DNA from: Rhodanobacteraceae bacterium
Lineage (GTDB): Bacteria > Acidobacteriota > Terriglobia > Terriglobales > Acidobacteriaceae
Assembly (NCBI GenBank): GCA_903970285.1
Contig: CAJCHN010000095.1
Coordinates: forward strand, 1 to 59,789
Direction: 5' to 3'
Length of the DNA stretch: 59,789 nt
The notes below the pieces were generated by a model. It had not been told where the DNA came from and ran no database searches. It saw only the letters and a list, made by a program, of their open reading frames with translations. Within the stretch, counting starts at the first letter, position 1. The number at the start of each line of letters is the position of its first letter. The translations under genes were made by a program, and so were the position numbers. Positions 18,175-26,386 of the stretch are shown piece after piece.

Positions 18175-19554
18175 TTAGACGGGCAGCGCGCTCATGTGGG
18201 CTTCGAGGGTACGCAGCACGGTGTCGCGGTTTGCGTCGAGCAGGACGGGCGGCTTGCGCAGGTTGTTAGCCTCGGTCTGCTGGCTGGGCGGGAGTGCGGC
18301 CTGCTCGTCATGGCTGAGGAGCTCATCGCGGTGGAAGGCGATGGTGTAGTCGGAGTCTTTGAGGGTGTGGCCGGTCAGGATGAGGACGACGCGGTCTTCG
18401 GCCTGGACGCGGCCATCGCCGACAAGTTTCTTCAAGCCGGCGAGAGTGACGGCGGAGGCGGGCTCGCAGCCGATGCCTTCAGCCCCGATCTGGGCCTTGG
18501 CCAGGGCGATCTCGGCTTCGGAGACCTGCTCGCACCAGCCGCCGGTGCTCTGGAGCGCGTTGACGGCCTTCTTCCAGGAAGCGGGGTTGCCGATGCGAAT
18601 GGCGGAGGCGCGGGTTTCGGCAGCCACGGGCTCAAGCTGTCTCCCGCCCGTGTGCTGCATGGCCTGGTAAAGCGGGTTGGCGCCCTCAGCCTGCACGATG
18701 GAGATCCTGGGCAGACGCGAGATCAGGCCGAGCACGCGGGCCTCGGCGAAGCCCTTGGCGAGCGCGGAGGAGTTGGCGAGATTTCCGCCCGGAACGATGA
18801 TGTGCTCGGGAACCTGCCAGTCCATCTGTTCGAGCAGTTCGAAAGCCGGAGTCTTCTGGCCTTCCAGGCGGTAGGGATTGACGCTGTTCAGAAGGTAGAT
18901 CGGGTGGACGCGGACGAGTTCGTTCACCAGCTTGACGCAGCCATCGAAGTCGGTGCGTAGTTGCACCGTAAGCGCGCCATAATCCATCGACTGTGAGAGC
19001 TTGCCCCAGGCGATTTTGCCCTCGGGGATGAAAACGATGGAGCGCAGGCCCGCACGGGCGGCGTACGCGGCCATCGAGGCGGATGTATTGCCGGTCGACG
19101 CGCAGGCGACCCACTCATATTGCCGCTCGACCGCGACCGAGAGAGCGGCGGTCATGCCCGTATCCTTGAAGGAGCCGGTGGGGTTCATCCCCTGGTGCTT
19201 GGCGAGCAGCCAGTTGATGCCGAGCGATGCGGCGCATTTTGGCAGATCGTAGAGCGGTGTATTCCCTTCGCGGAGGGTCGTGACGCGCTCGAGGTCTGCG
19301 ACGATGGGCAGCAGATCGCGGAAGCGCCAGACGCCGGATTGATCGATAGCCTGCGTGGAGCTGCGGCGTTCCTGCCAGAGCCACCGGAGCGCGGCCGGAT
19401 TGGGAAGATCGCGGGTTCCGATTTCGGCGTCGGACCAGCTATAGAGGACTTCGAACAGGGATTGGCACGCGGAGCAGCGAAAGTCCGAGGGAATGTTGTC
19501 GCCGGAGATTCGGTCGGCGCAGCCGGTGCATCGAAGTTGATGAGATGGAGTCAT
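18175..19554 (-). CDS. thrC: threonine synthase
   Basis: I use the ATG at 19554 (MTPSHQLRC), giving 459 residues; a GTG two codons earlier is possible. A zinc-ribbon-like N-terminus (CTGC...CSAC) precedes the fold-type II PLP domain. The PLP lysine is in NPTGSFKDTG, the phosphate-binding Asn/Ser/Thr loop is CASTGNTSASMAAYAA, and PGGNLANSSALAKG follows. The enzyme converts O-phosphohomoserine to threonine. Homoserine kinase (thrB), which makes its substrate, lies 15 kb away at 34770, so the pathway is split. It is divergent from modA, with 37 bases between the starts. Confidence 0.93.
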   Translation of the reverse strand: MTPSHQLRCTGCADRISGDNIPSDFRCSACQSLFEVLYSWSDAEIGTRDLPNPAALRWLWQERRSSTQAIDQSGVWRFRDLLPIVADLERVTTLREGNTPLYDLPKCAASLGINWLLAKHQGMNPTGSFKDTGMTAALSVAVERQYEWVACASTGNTSASMAAYAARAGLRSIVFIPEGKIAWGKLSQSMDYGALTVQLRTDFDGCVKLVNELVRVHPIYLLNSVNPYRLEGQKTPAFELLEQMDWQVPEHIIVPGGNLANSSALAKGFAEARVLGLISRLPRISIVQAEGANPLYQAMQHTGGRQLEPVAAETRASAIRIGNPASWKKAVNALQSTGGWCEQVSEAEIALAKAQIGAEGIGCEPASAVTLAGLKKLVGDGRVQAEDRVVLILTGHTLKDSDYTIAFHRDELLSHDEQAALPPSQQTEANNLRKPPVLLDANRDTVLRTLEAHMSALPV

Positions 19555-19591
19555 GAACACTTTCAGGGTAAATGATGTGCGAGGACGGGGA

Positions 19592-20380
19592 ATGAAACTG
19601 CGCGCGGCGATACTGTTGTGGTCCGGAGCCCTGTTGGGGCTGGCGCTGGTGAATGCGCAGGCACGGGCTCAGGAGCCGAAGGATGCGAAGGAGTTGAGCG
19701 TGGCGGCGGCGGCCGATCTGCAGCCCGTGATGCCGGCGTTCCAGGCAGCCTATGAAAAAAAGGCCGGGGTGAAGCTGAAGGTATCGTTTGCGAGTTCAAG
19801 CGTGCTTGCGACGCAGATTGTGAACGGCGCGCCGTTCGACGTGTTTCTGGCTGCGGATTACTCGTTCCCCGAAAAGGTGGTTGCCGCAGGGTTAGCAGCC
19901 GAGCCTGAGCCCGTGCCTTACGCGCGCGGGACGCTGGTGCTGTGGGCGCGGAAGGATTCGCCGATTCAGCCATTGAGCATGGACCTTCTAACAGATCCAC
20001 GCGTGACGCGCGTCGCCGTGGCCGACGAGTTCAAGGCTCCGTACGGCGCGGCGGCCTATGCGGCGATGCGCTGGATGAAGACGCTGGACACAATCAAACC
20101 GAAGCTCGTGGTGGCGGAGAACATTGCGGGCGCGGCGCAGTTTGTGGTGTCCGGCAATGCGCAGGTGGGTTTCATCTCGTTGACCAGCGCCAACTCGCCG
20201 CAGATGAAGGCCATCGGGAACTACGTGCTGGTGCCCTTTATCTATCCCAAGATCCGGCAGTGCGCGGTGGTGATGAAGAACTCTCCCAAGAAGGCTGAGG
20301 CCGTCTCGTTTCTGGAGTGGATGACGTCGCCGGAGGTTCAGGAGCATATGCAGGACTTCGGGTTGACCGCGGCGCAGTAG
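19592..20380 (+). CDS. modA: molybdate ABC transporter substrate-binding protein
   Basis: The ATG at 19592 (MKLRAAILLWSGALLGLALVN) begins a clean signal peptide ending near ARAQ, and the product is 262 residues. The mature part has the ModA-type AAAADLQPVMPAFQAAYEKK start, FASSSVLATQIVNGAPFDVFLAADY, and VAENIAGAAQFVVSGNAQVGF. It should bind molybdate or tungstate in the periplasm and deliver it to ModBC. Another in-frame ATG at 19553 overlaps the thrC start region and would disrupt the signal peptide. modB follows after 131 bases. Confidence 0.93.
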   Translation: MKLRAAILLWSGALLGLALVNAQARAQEPKDAKELSVAAAADLQPVMPAFQAAYEKKAGVKLKVSFASSSVLATQIVNGAPFDVFLAADYSFPEKVVAAGLAAEPEPVPYARGTLVLWARKDSPIQPLSMDLLTDPRVTRVAVADEFKAPYGAAAYAAMRWMKTLDTIKPKLVVAENIAGAAQFVVSGNAQVGFISLTSANSPQMKAIGNYVLVPFIYPKIRQCAVVMKNSPKKAEAVSFLEWMTSPEVQEHMQDFGLTAAQ

Positions 20381-20511
20381 AAGAGCAGCAGCCGGCGCCC
20401 GCTTCGGTGCTGCCAAGTGCTACACCGTAGTTCCGCGAAGCAGGTACCGGCTGCGTGGCGCTTACCCGATTTTGCGGCGAATCGTTGCGACCGGGTGTTT
20501 AGAATCGTCGG

Positions 20512-21189
20512 ATGGACCTGGAGGCATTGTGGCTGACGCTGCGGCTGGCAGCGGCGACGACGCTCGTGCTGATGCTGCTTGGCGTGCCGCTGGCGTGGTG
20601 GATCTCGCAGGGGCGAGGGGTCGGCCGCGCGGTAACCCAGGCCGTTGTGGCTCTCCCGCTGGTGCTGCCGCCGACGGTGATCGGGTTTTATCTGCTGGTG
20701 GGATTGGGTCCTGTTACCGCGGTGGGGCGGGGAATCGCGCGGCTTCTGGGGCATCCGCTGGCGTTCAGTTTCGCAGGTCTGCTGGTGGGGAGCATGCTGT
20801 ACTCTCTGCCGTTCGCGGTGCAGCCGATGGTGGCCGGCTTCCAGGGGCTGGAACGCGGGTACCTGGAAGCGGCGGCGGGGTTGGGGATGGCGCCGCGGCG
20901 GGCCTTCTGGAGCGTGGCTCTGCCCATGTCCCGGCGTTCGCTGCTGACGAGCACGGTGCTGACGTTTACGCACACGGTGGGGGAATTCGGTGTGGTGCTG
21001 ATGATAGGGGGCAATATTCCAGGCGTGACGCGGACGCTCTCTATCGCGCTGTACGACCGGGTAGGGGATGGGGACTACGCCGGGGCGAATGCAATCGCGT
21101 GCGGGCTCGTGGGAGTGTCCATGGTGGCCTTGCTGGTCATCTACTGGAAAAGTGCGCTGGCGCCCGGACGGGTGATCGATGGCGTCTGA
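20512..21189 (+). CDS. modB: molybdate ABC transporter permease
   Basis: The product is 225 residues with about five to six membrane helices. The ABC coupling segment is YLEAAAGLGMAPRRAFWSVALPMSRRSLLTS, and the ModB-type GEFGVVLMIGGNIPGVTRTLSIALYD follows. It forms the inner-membrane channel for molybdate. No ribosome binding site is visible; a TAGAAT box ends six bases before the ATG, which would fit a leaderless message. It overlaps modC by 11 bases. Confidence 0.92.
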   Translation: MDLEALWLTLRLAAATTLVLMLLGVPLAWWISQGRGVGRAVTQAVVALPLVLPPTVIGFYLLVGLGPVTAVGRGIARLLGHPLAFSFAGLLVGSMLYSLPFAVQPMVAGFQGLERGYLEAAAGLGMAPRRAFWSVALPMSRRSLLTSTVLTFTHTVGEFGVVLMIGGNIPGVTRTLSIALYDRVGDGDYAGANAIACGLVGVSMVALLVIYWKSALAPGRVIDGV

Positions 21190-21892
21190 TGTGCCCCTTG
21201 AAGTCAGATTTCGCCATCGCATCGGGACGCTCCATCTGGATGTGGCGTTCAAGACCAATGCGCCCTGGACGGTGTTGTTCGGTCCTTCAGGAAGCGGGAA
21301 GAGTACCATCCTGCGCGTGATCGCGGGATTGGAGCGGCCGCTCGGAGGGCGGGTGCGGATGGGCGGAAGCCTCGTCCTGGATACGCGGTCGCGGATTTGC
21401 TGGCCCGCCCATCACCGTCCCATGCGCTGGGCGGCGCAGCGAGCGATGCTGTTCCCGCGACGGACGGTTCGCGGGAACGTTGCCATGGGCATCGGCCTGC
21501 GGGAGGAAAGCAACGGCGGCTCGCGTCTGCTGGAGCGGGCGTTGGAGCACTTTGGACTGCTTGGCCTCGCCGACAAGATGCCGGACGAGCTCTCCGGTGG
21601 TCAGCGACAGTTGGTAGCGGTCGCGAGGGTCGCGATTGGCGCCAGAAGACGGCTGCTGCTGCTGGATGAGCCGTTCTCCGGACTCGACGCCGGGGTGAGG
21701 AACCGCCTGATCGCGGATCTCCGCAGCTGGCTGGGTGAGACGCGGGTGGTGAGCGTAACGCATGACGTCGGGGAGGCGTTTCTGCTGGAGGCTGAGGTGG
21801 TCCGCATCGGAAACGGGCGGGTGGTGGCGCAAGGGCTGGCCGCGGATGTGTTGGCCGAGGAGCGCAGGCGGTTGATCAAGGTGTTAGGTTAG
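21179..21892 (+). CDS. modC: molybdate ABC transporter ATPase, short form
   Basis: The 237-residue ATPase has Walker A GPSGSGKST, the signature LSGGQRQ, Walker B LLLLDEPFSGLDAG and the H-loop VTHDVGEAF. It powers ModAB. E. coli ModC is about 350 residues and carries a C-terminal TOBE (Mop) domain for molybdate sensing; that domain is absent here, so allosteric inhibition by molybdate is unlikely. Its stop overlaps the murB stop by four bases, tail to tail. Confidence 0.9.
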   Translation: MASDVPLEVRFRHRIGTLHLDVAFKTNAPWTVLFGPSGSGKSTILRVIAGLERPLGGRVRMGGSLVLDTRSRICWPAHHRPMRWAAQRAMLFPRRTVRGNVAMGIGLREESNGGSRLLERALEHFGLLGLADKMPDELSGGQRQLVAVARVAIGARRRLLLLDEPFSGLDAGVRNRLIADLRSWLGETRVVSVTHDVGEAFLLEAEVVRIGNGRVVAQGLAADVLAEERRRLIKVLG

Positions 21893-22983
21893 GCATCGGC
21901 CGGGGCTCGATCGTCCGGGTATGGCTTTAGGGTGACGGGTTCTTGTTCGAGCTGGATGCTGAACTTGTTTGCGACTCGCCACTGGATGTGGTCGCGCAGA
22001 CGCAGCAGATCGGCGCAGGTGGCACTGCCGGTGCGGTTAATCAGGGCGAGGGTGTGGCGGGAGCTGATGCCAACCGGGGCGTCGGGAGTGAGGGTGAATC
22101 CCTTGGGAAAACCGGTGCGCTCGATGAGCCACGCCGCAGCCAGCTTGATCGCTCCTGAGGGAAGTCGCCAGTGCGGGACCTGGGCTTCGCCTTGAGCAAG
22201 GAACTGCAGTGCATGGCGGTAGGCGTGCTCGTCGACAATGGGGTTCTTGAAGAAGCTGCCGGCGGAACGGGAGTCGGGCGAGGGGTTCGCCGGGTCGATC
22301 AGCATGCCCTTGGCGGCGCGAATCCGGCGGACGGCTTCGTAGACCTCGAGTGGAGTGGGACTGGCCTCGGGGCCGAAGTGCCTGAGGAGATCGGCATACG
22401 AGAGCTTGGGCCGGGCGGCGGCATCGAGGCGGAAGGTGACCCGCGCGACGATGTACCGGTTGCGCTGCGTCGAGTTGAAGATGCTGCTTCGATAGGCGAA
22501 GCTGCAGTCCTGCCTGGAGAGTTCGACGAAGTTGAGGGTGTGGAGGTCGAGGGCGCGGACGGAGTGGATGGTTTGGGAGACTTCCTGCCCATAAGCACCG
22601 ATGTTCTGAATGGGCGATCCGCCGACCAGGCCAGGGATTCCGGCGAGGCATTCCATTCCTGCAAGTCCCTGCTGGCAGAGATGCAGAACCAGCGCATTCC
22701 ATTCGGTTCCGGCGGAGACTTCGGCTTGGATCTTGGCTTCGGCACGGGTGAGTTCGATCGCTTCGGGTAGGTCGATTTTTAGTACGACGCCGGGGTATCC
22801 TTCGTCCGGGACAACGAGATTGGAGCCGCCGCCGAGCGGGAAGAGAGCGAGTTTCTGCTCGCGCGCAAAGCGGATAGCTTCAAGCAGGTCGGCTTCGGAG
22901 GTGACGAGGGCGAGGTAGCGGGCCGGGCCTCCAATGCGCAGCGTGGTGTACGGAGCGAGGGGAACGTTCTGTTCGAGGTGCAC
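21889..22983 (-). CDS. murB: UDP-N-acetylenolpyruvoylglucosamine reductase
   Basis: The 364-residue protein is a type I MurB. The FAD domain has TTLRIGGPARYLALV and PLGGGSNLVV; the substrate domain has GIPGLVGGSPIQNIGAYGQEV and the catalytic serine in SAGSFFKNP. It reduces UDP-GlcNAc-enolpyruvate to UDP-MurNAc in peptidoglycan synthesis. The start is a GTG at 22983. It is not in a cell-wall cluster here; its neighbours are modC (convergent) and a bacilliredoxin (divergent). Confidence 0.95.
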   Translation of the reverse strand: MHLEQNVPLAPYTTLRIGGPARYLALVTSEADLLEAIRFAREQKLALFPLGGGSNLVVPDEGYPGVVLKIDLPEAIELTRAEAKIQAEVSAGTEWNALVLHLCQQGLAGMECLAGIPGLVGGSPIQNIGAYGQEVSQTIHSVRALDLHTLNFVELSRQDCSFAYRSSIFNSTQRNRYIVARVTFRLDAAARPKLSYADLLRHFGPEASPTPLEVYEAVRRIRAAKGMLIDPANPSPDSRSAGSFFKNPIVDEHAYRHALQFLAQGEAQVPHWRLPSGAIKLAAAWLIERTGFPKGFTLTPDAPVGISSRHTLALINRTGSATCADLLRLRDHIQWRVANKFSIQLEQEPVTLKPYPDDRAPADA

Positions 22984-23128
22984 GATAAAAGACTAAGGCA
23001 AATGCGCCCCCATCGCGGGCGGCTACCCTTTCTTGGGTCTTCGAACGCCTCGCGGTGGGTTCGGTGAAACGCTTTGCCTGCCGTGTGGGTAGAATGGTCG
23101 TGGCAGAGTGCTGCGAGGGGGAAAACGA

Positions 23129-23554
23129 ATGTATCCAGAGATTATGGTGATTCCAATGCGCGAGGAGTTGACGCGTGCAGGCGTGAGCGAGGCCAGGACC
23201 GCGGCGGATGTGGATGCTGCGCTGGCGAAACCGGGCACGACGATGATGGTGGTGAACTCGATCTGCGGCTGCGCCGCGGGCAAGATGCGGCCGGGCGTGC
23301 GCATGGCGATGCAGCATACGACCAGGCCCGACCACGCGGTGACGGTCTTCGCCGGGCAGGATCGTGAGGCGACGGAGAGGGCGCGCGGCTACTTTGGCGG
23401 ACATCCGCCTACCTCGCCGGCAATTGCCATCCTGCGAGACGGTCAGCTTGTGTACCTGATGCAGCGCTCGGCGATCGAGACCTCGACCGCACCCGCGATT
23501 GCCCAGGAACTGGCACGCGCCTTCGATACGTACTGCGCGAAGACCACGGCGTAG
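23129..23554 (+). CDS. BrxA/BrxB-family bacilliredoxin
   Basis: I start at the ATG at 23129 (MYPEIMVIPMREEL), preceded by GCGAGGGGGAAAA; an ATG at 23108 would add seven residues. The product is 141 residues. The active-site CGC is Cys46-Gly-Cys48 in VVNSICGCAAG, and the C-terminal segment has GHPPTSPAIAIL. This family removes bacillithiol from proteins or acts as a thiol-disulphide exchanger. Acidobacteria are among the groups reported to have bacillithiol pathways, which fits, but the low-molecular-weight thiol used here is not shown. Confidence 0.9.
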   Translation: MYPEIMVIPMREELTRAGVSEARTAADVDAALAKPGTTMMVVNSICGCAAGKMRPGVRMAMQHTTRPDHAVTVFAGQDREATERARGYFGGHPPTSPAIAILRDGQLVYLMQRSAIETSTAPAIAQELARAFDTYCAKTTA

Positions 23555-23718
23555 CGCCAATCCCCCGGCAGACTCTGAGCGGAAAAGCGGGGAAAGCGTG
23601 TGCCTTGGCAAAAGGCGCAAGTTCAAGGGCGGCTTCCAATCGCGGAGCCGCCTGTTGCTTTGTATGGGGCTGCTGAGTCAACTGCGGCCGAGCTCAGCCG
23701 ATAGAGGGGTTAGCCCTT

Positions 23719-24558
23719 ATGCCGACCAATGTGCAGACCGAGTATGGAGTGAAGTCCTATGCGGCGGAGTCGCTCGCCGGCGACAGCGCCGCGATGCATC
23801 TGCTAAGGCTGCAGGTCTCGCGCATCGCGCCGCATTTCCGAACCGCGCTGGTGACCGGAGAGCGCGGCACCGGCAAGGAGGGGATCGCGCGGGAGATTCA
23901 CCGCATCAGCGGAGCGGAAGGACCCTTCTCCAGCCTGGAGGTCGATGTCTTTGCCGAGAATCGAGCCCCCGTCGAGTTGCGCGGCGTGCTCTACCTGAAG
24001 GGCCTCGATCGGCTGGAACCGGCGCTGCAGGAGCGGCTGGTAGAGCGTTTGCGGGTGATTCAGCGGGAGACCCGCATCCTGGTGGCCAGCGAATGCGATC
24101 TGCGCGGCATGCTGGCAACGGGACGCCTGCGGCAGAATCTGGCATCGCGAGTCGGCTCGCTGGAGATTCGCGTCTCCCCGCTGCGCGACCGTATCGAAGA
24201 TCTTGAAGCAGTGGCTGCGTCCATGCTCCGGCGCGCCGATGCACGCGGATGGTTGAGCGAGGATGCGCTGGATGCGTTGCGCGCACATAGCTGGCCGGGG
24301 AACCTCGCTGAGTTGTGGACCGTGATGTGCCATGTGGCGAGAGTCCCTGGAGCGATCGGGACCGCCGATCTCCCGGAGCTGGTCCCTTCGGTTGCGAGCG
24401 ACACCGGTGTGCGTCTGGACCACGTGATGCAGCGTCACGTCTTCGAGGTGCTGCAACGCTGCTCCGGCAACAAGGTACGGGCAGCGGAGATGCTGGGCAT
24501 CAGCCGTTCGACGCTTTACCGGATGCTCGAAGCGGCCGGAGACTCAGTGGCGGGCTGA
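23719..24558 (+). CDS. degenerate NtrC-like AAA+ protein with Fis-type HTH
   Basis: The 279-residue protein has the layout of the AAA+ and Fis domains of a sigma-54 activator. Walker A GERGTGKE is at 47-54, the arginine-finger region LRQNLASRV...LRDR at about 138-158, WPGNLAEL at 192-199, and a Fis-type helix-turn-helix at about 240-272 (AAEMLGISRSTLYRML). The Walker B acidic pair is replaced (LYLKGLD at 91-97; normally LFLDE), and the GAFTGA loop that touches sigma-54 is missing. It probably binds DNA but is unlikely to activate sigma-54. Confidence 0.75.
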   Translation: MPTNVQTEYGVKSYAAESLAGDSAAMHLLRLQVSRIAPHFRTALVTGERGTGKEGIAREIHRISGAEGPFSSLEVDVFAENRAPVELRGVLYLKGLDRLEPALQERLVERLRVIQRETRILVASECDLRGMLATGRLRQNLASRVGSLEIRVSPLRDRIEDLEAVAASMLRRADARGWLSEDALDALRAHSWPGNLAELWTVMCHVARVPGAIGTADLPELVPSVASDTGVRLDHVMQRHVFEVLQRCSGNKVRAAEMLGISRSTLYRMLEAAGDSVAG

Positions 24559-24725
24559 GCCGGGCGGCCGCGGGTGTCTGCTGCCGGCCTGGGCTCGGAG
24601 CGTGCGCCATGACCTGCCGGTCATATTCCGAAGGTTGTTCGTGGAAGATCAGCGCTTTGCGATAGGTTCGTCTGATCATTTCCAACGTCCCTCTGAATGT
24701 CACGACATCTCTGCTGACGTGGCGC

Positions 24726-24764
24726 CAAAACAAAGCAGCCCCGTCGAAGTTCAACGGGGCTGCT
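24726..24764 (-). terminator. intrinsic terminator of the first barrel-like gene
   Basis: Read on the minus strand, GCAGCCCCGT (24764-24755) pairs perfectly over ten bases with ACGGGGCTGC (24745-24736) around a nine-base loop, followed by TTTGTTTTG. It lies 46 bases beyond the stop of the minus-strand gene ending at 24810. A similar, imperfect copy follows the paralogue at 26387. Confidence 0.8.
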
Positions 24765-24809
24765 TCCTCTTCACCGGACTGGCTTGCTGCGCCGTGCAAA
24801 TGATTCCGT

Positions 24810-26171
24810 CTAAAGCACGCGCTTCTCGGAGTTGAGGATCGACTTCAGGTTGAAGGTCACACCGGCACTCAACCCCTGCTGGTTGAAGGTGAGGACGCGG
24901 GTGCTGCCAACCTCGTGGGTATAGAAGCCGAACGCAGTCACCCCTTGCGCAATCTTGATCGAAGCATGCCCGAAGATCCGGTTGCCTTGGCCGTAGGCGT
25001 CGCCATTCAACGGGAAGGAGCCCGCCTCGAAGAGCCGTCCATTGCTGTAGACCGAGTAGCGACTATCGATGGACGCAAAGCCAACATCCCCGCTCATCCG
25101 GCCCAGGCTCTTCTGGGCGGCTACCGCAAGTCCTGACGCTCCACGGACAGACAGCGAAGGAATGGGACCCACCGGCGACTCCGCAAGCCCCGGAAAGACC
25201 TTCGAGTTCAGCCGCTCGTACGCTTCCACGCGAACGCTATCGATCACTTTGGACTCTTTGGTTCCAATCACAGCCGCTTCGCGCAAGGTGTCGATTGCTG
25301 CCTGCCAGCTATACTCGCCGGAGACACCAAGCCGCGTGTTGAGCTGCTTCTTCGCAAACGCCTGGCGGTAGTTGAACTTCGTCAGGCTGGACCCGCGATC
25401 GAACAGGTTGGGAGTCGCGATATCGCCGAAGAAGGCGTTGGTAAACCCAACCTCATCGAAGAACAGGTGCTTGGAGTCATGAATGCGGACGCGCTCACCG
25501 GACAGATAGCCGTCCTCGTCGAAAGTGGTGATCTCCGTAGAGAGCCCTCGTTCGAATCCGAACGAGCCAAACTCGACGGTTACGGGCTTGACCGGCGTGG
25601 CACTGAAGTAGAGCTCGCGCATGTAGAAATGCCAGCCGTTCGACACAAGGGCTTGGCTGAGAAGGCTGCCCGTGGGATCGGCGAACTCAGCCTGGGCGAG
25701 TGCGAAGTATTGCGCGGGCGTGCAGTACTTCAGAGCGAAGGCTGGATCGCTGAGGCGGGCGAGGAAGCTTTCGCCCGTGTAGCTGCCGAAGGCCCAGTTG
25801 AAGTAGCCGCCGGAGGAGGCGCGGAAACCGATGCGGTAGCGTCCCTCGGAATCGAGCTTGACTTTCCCTTCGACCAGCGACTTCTGTTGCGCATTATCGA
25901 ACATACGATAGTCGCCCACTGAGAACGCGTTGCGGTAACGCTCGGAGTGCGACAGCGTGTCAAGTTCGAGCCAGCGGTCAACCCAGGCTTTTGTCACAGG
26001 CACAGACTTTGTCCCTGCCGCCGCAGTGCTGACGCCAGGGCTGTCTGTTGCCGGATCGGCGACATGCAATTCGGAGGCGATAGGCTGCGCAGCCTCCTGC
26101 GAGAACATTGCGAATGGTGCCGAAAGAACCACGGCGGCTGCAATCGGCAGCAGAGCGAGAGAGAACTTCAT
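24810..26171 (-). CDS. secreted barrel-like protein, paralogue 1
   Basis: The 453-residue product has a signal peptide (MKFSLALLPIAAAVVLSAPFAMFSQ). The mature part is rich in alternating aromatic and polar residues and in short strand-like repeats, as in outer-membrane barrels. Segments such as GFERGLSTEITTFDEDGYLSGERVRI, LFFDEVGFTNAFFGDIATPNLFDRG and the end LNSEKRVL recur almost unchanged in the adjacent gene at 26387-27697. I do not recognise a named family. It probably lies in the outer membrane. The function is unknown. Confidence 0.75.
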   Translation of the reverse strand: MKFSLALLPIAAAVVLSAPFAMFSQEAAQPIASELHVADPATDSPGVSTAAAGTKSVPVTKAWVDRWLELDTLSHSERYRNAFSVGDYRMFDNAQQKSLVEGKVKLDSEGRYRIGFRASSGGYFNWAFGSYTGESFLARLSDPAFALKYCTPAQYFALAQAEFADPTGSLLSQALVSNGWHFYMRELYFSATPVKPVTVEFGSFGFERGLSTEITTFDEDGYLSGERVRIHDSKHLFFDEVGFTNAFFGDIATPNLFDRGSSLTKFNYRQAFAKKQLNTRLGVSGEYSWQAAIDTLREAAVIGTKESKVIDSVRVEAYERLNSKVFPGLAESPVGPIPSLSVRGASGLAVAAQKSLGRMSGDVGFASIDSRYSVYSNGRLFEAGSFPLNGDAYGQGNRIFGHASIKIAQGVTAFGFYTHEVGSTRVLTFNQQGLSAGVTFNLKSILNSEKRVL

Positions 26172-26300
26172 AAGGGCGCGGCCTCAAAAAATCAATAGAC
26201 TAGGAAAATGCGCCAGTTCCAGCCGGCCATCTTTCTCCCGTAACTCCTTCATCGACAGCAGGCGGCCTTTCAATAGGCTCGATTTGATGACGAGCGGTCC

Positions 26301-26345
26301 CCTGAAGAAGGCAGCCCCCGTTGAAGTTCAAACGGAGGCCGCTTC
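26301..26345 (-). terminator. probable terminator of the second barrel-like gene
   Basis: On the minus strand GCGGCCTCCGTTT and AACGGGGGCTGC form an imperfect stem around TGAACTTC, followed by CTTCTTCAG. The loop and lower stem resemble the better terminator at 24736-24764, so it seems to have been duplicated with the gene. The T tract is poor. Confidence 0.5.
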
Positions 26346-26386
26346 TCTATCACTGAATTTGCCTGCCCTTTACCCGGATGTTCCCG

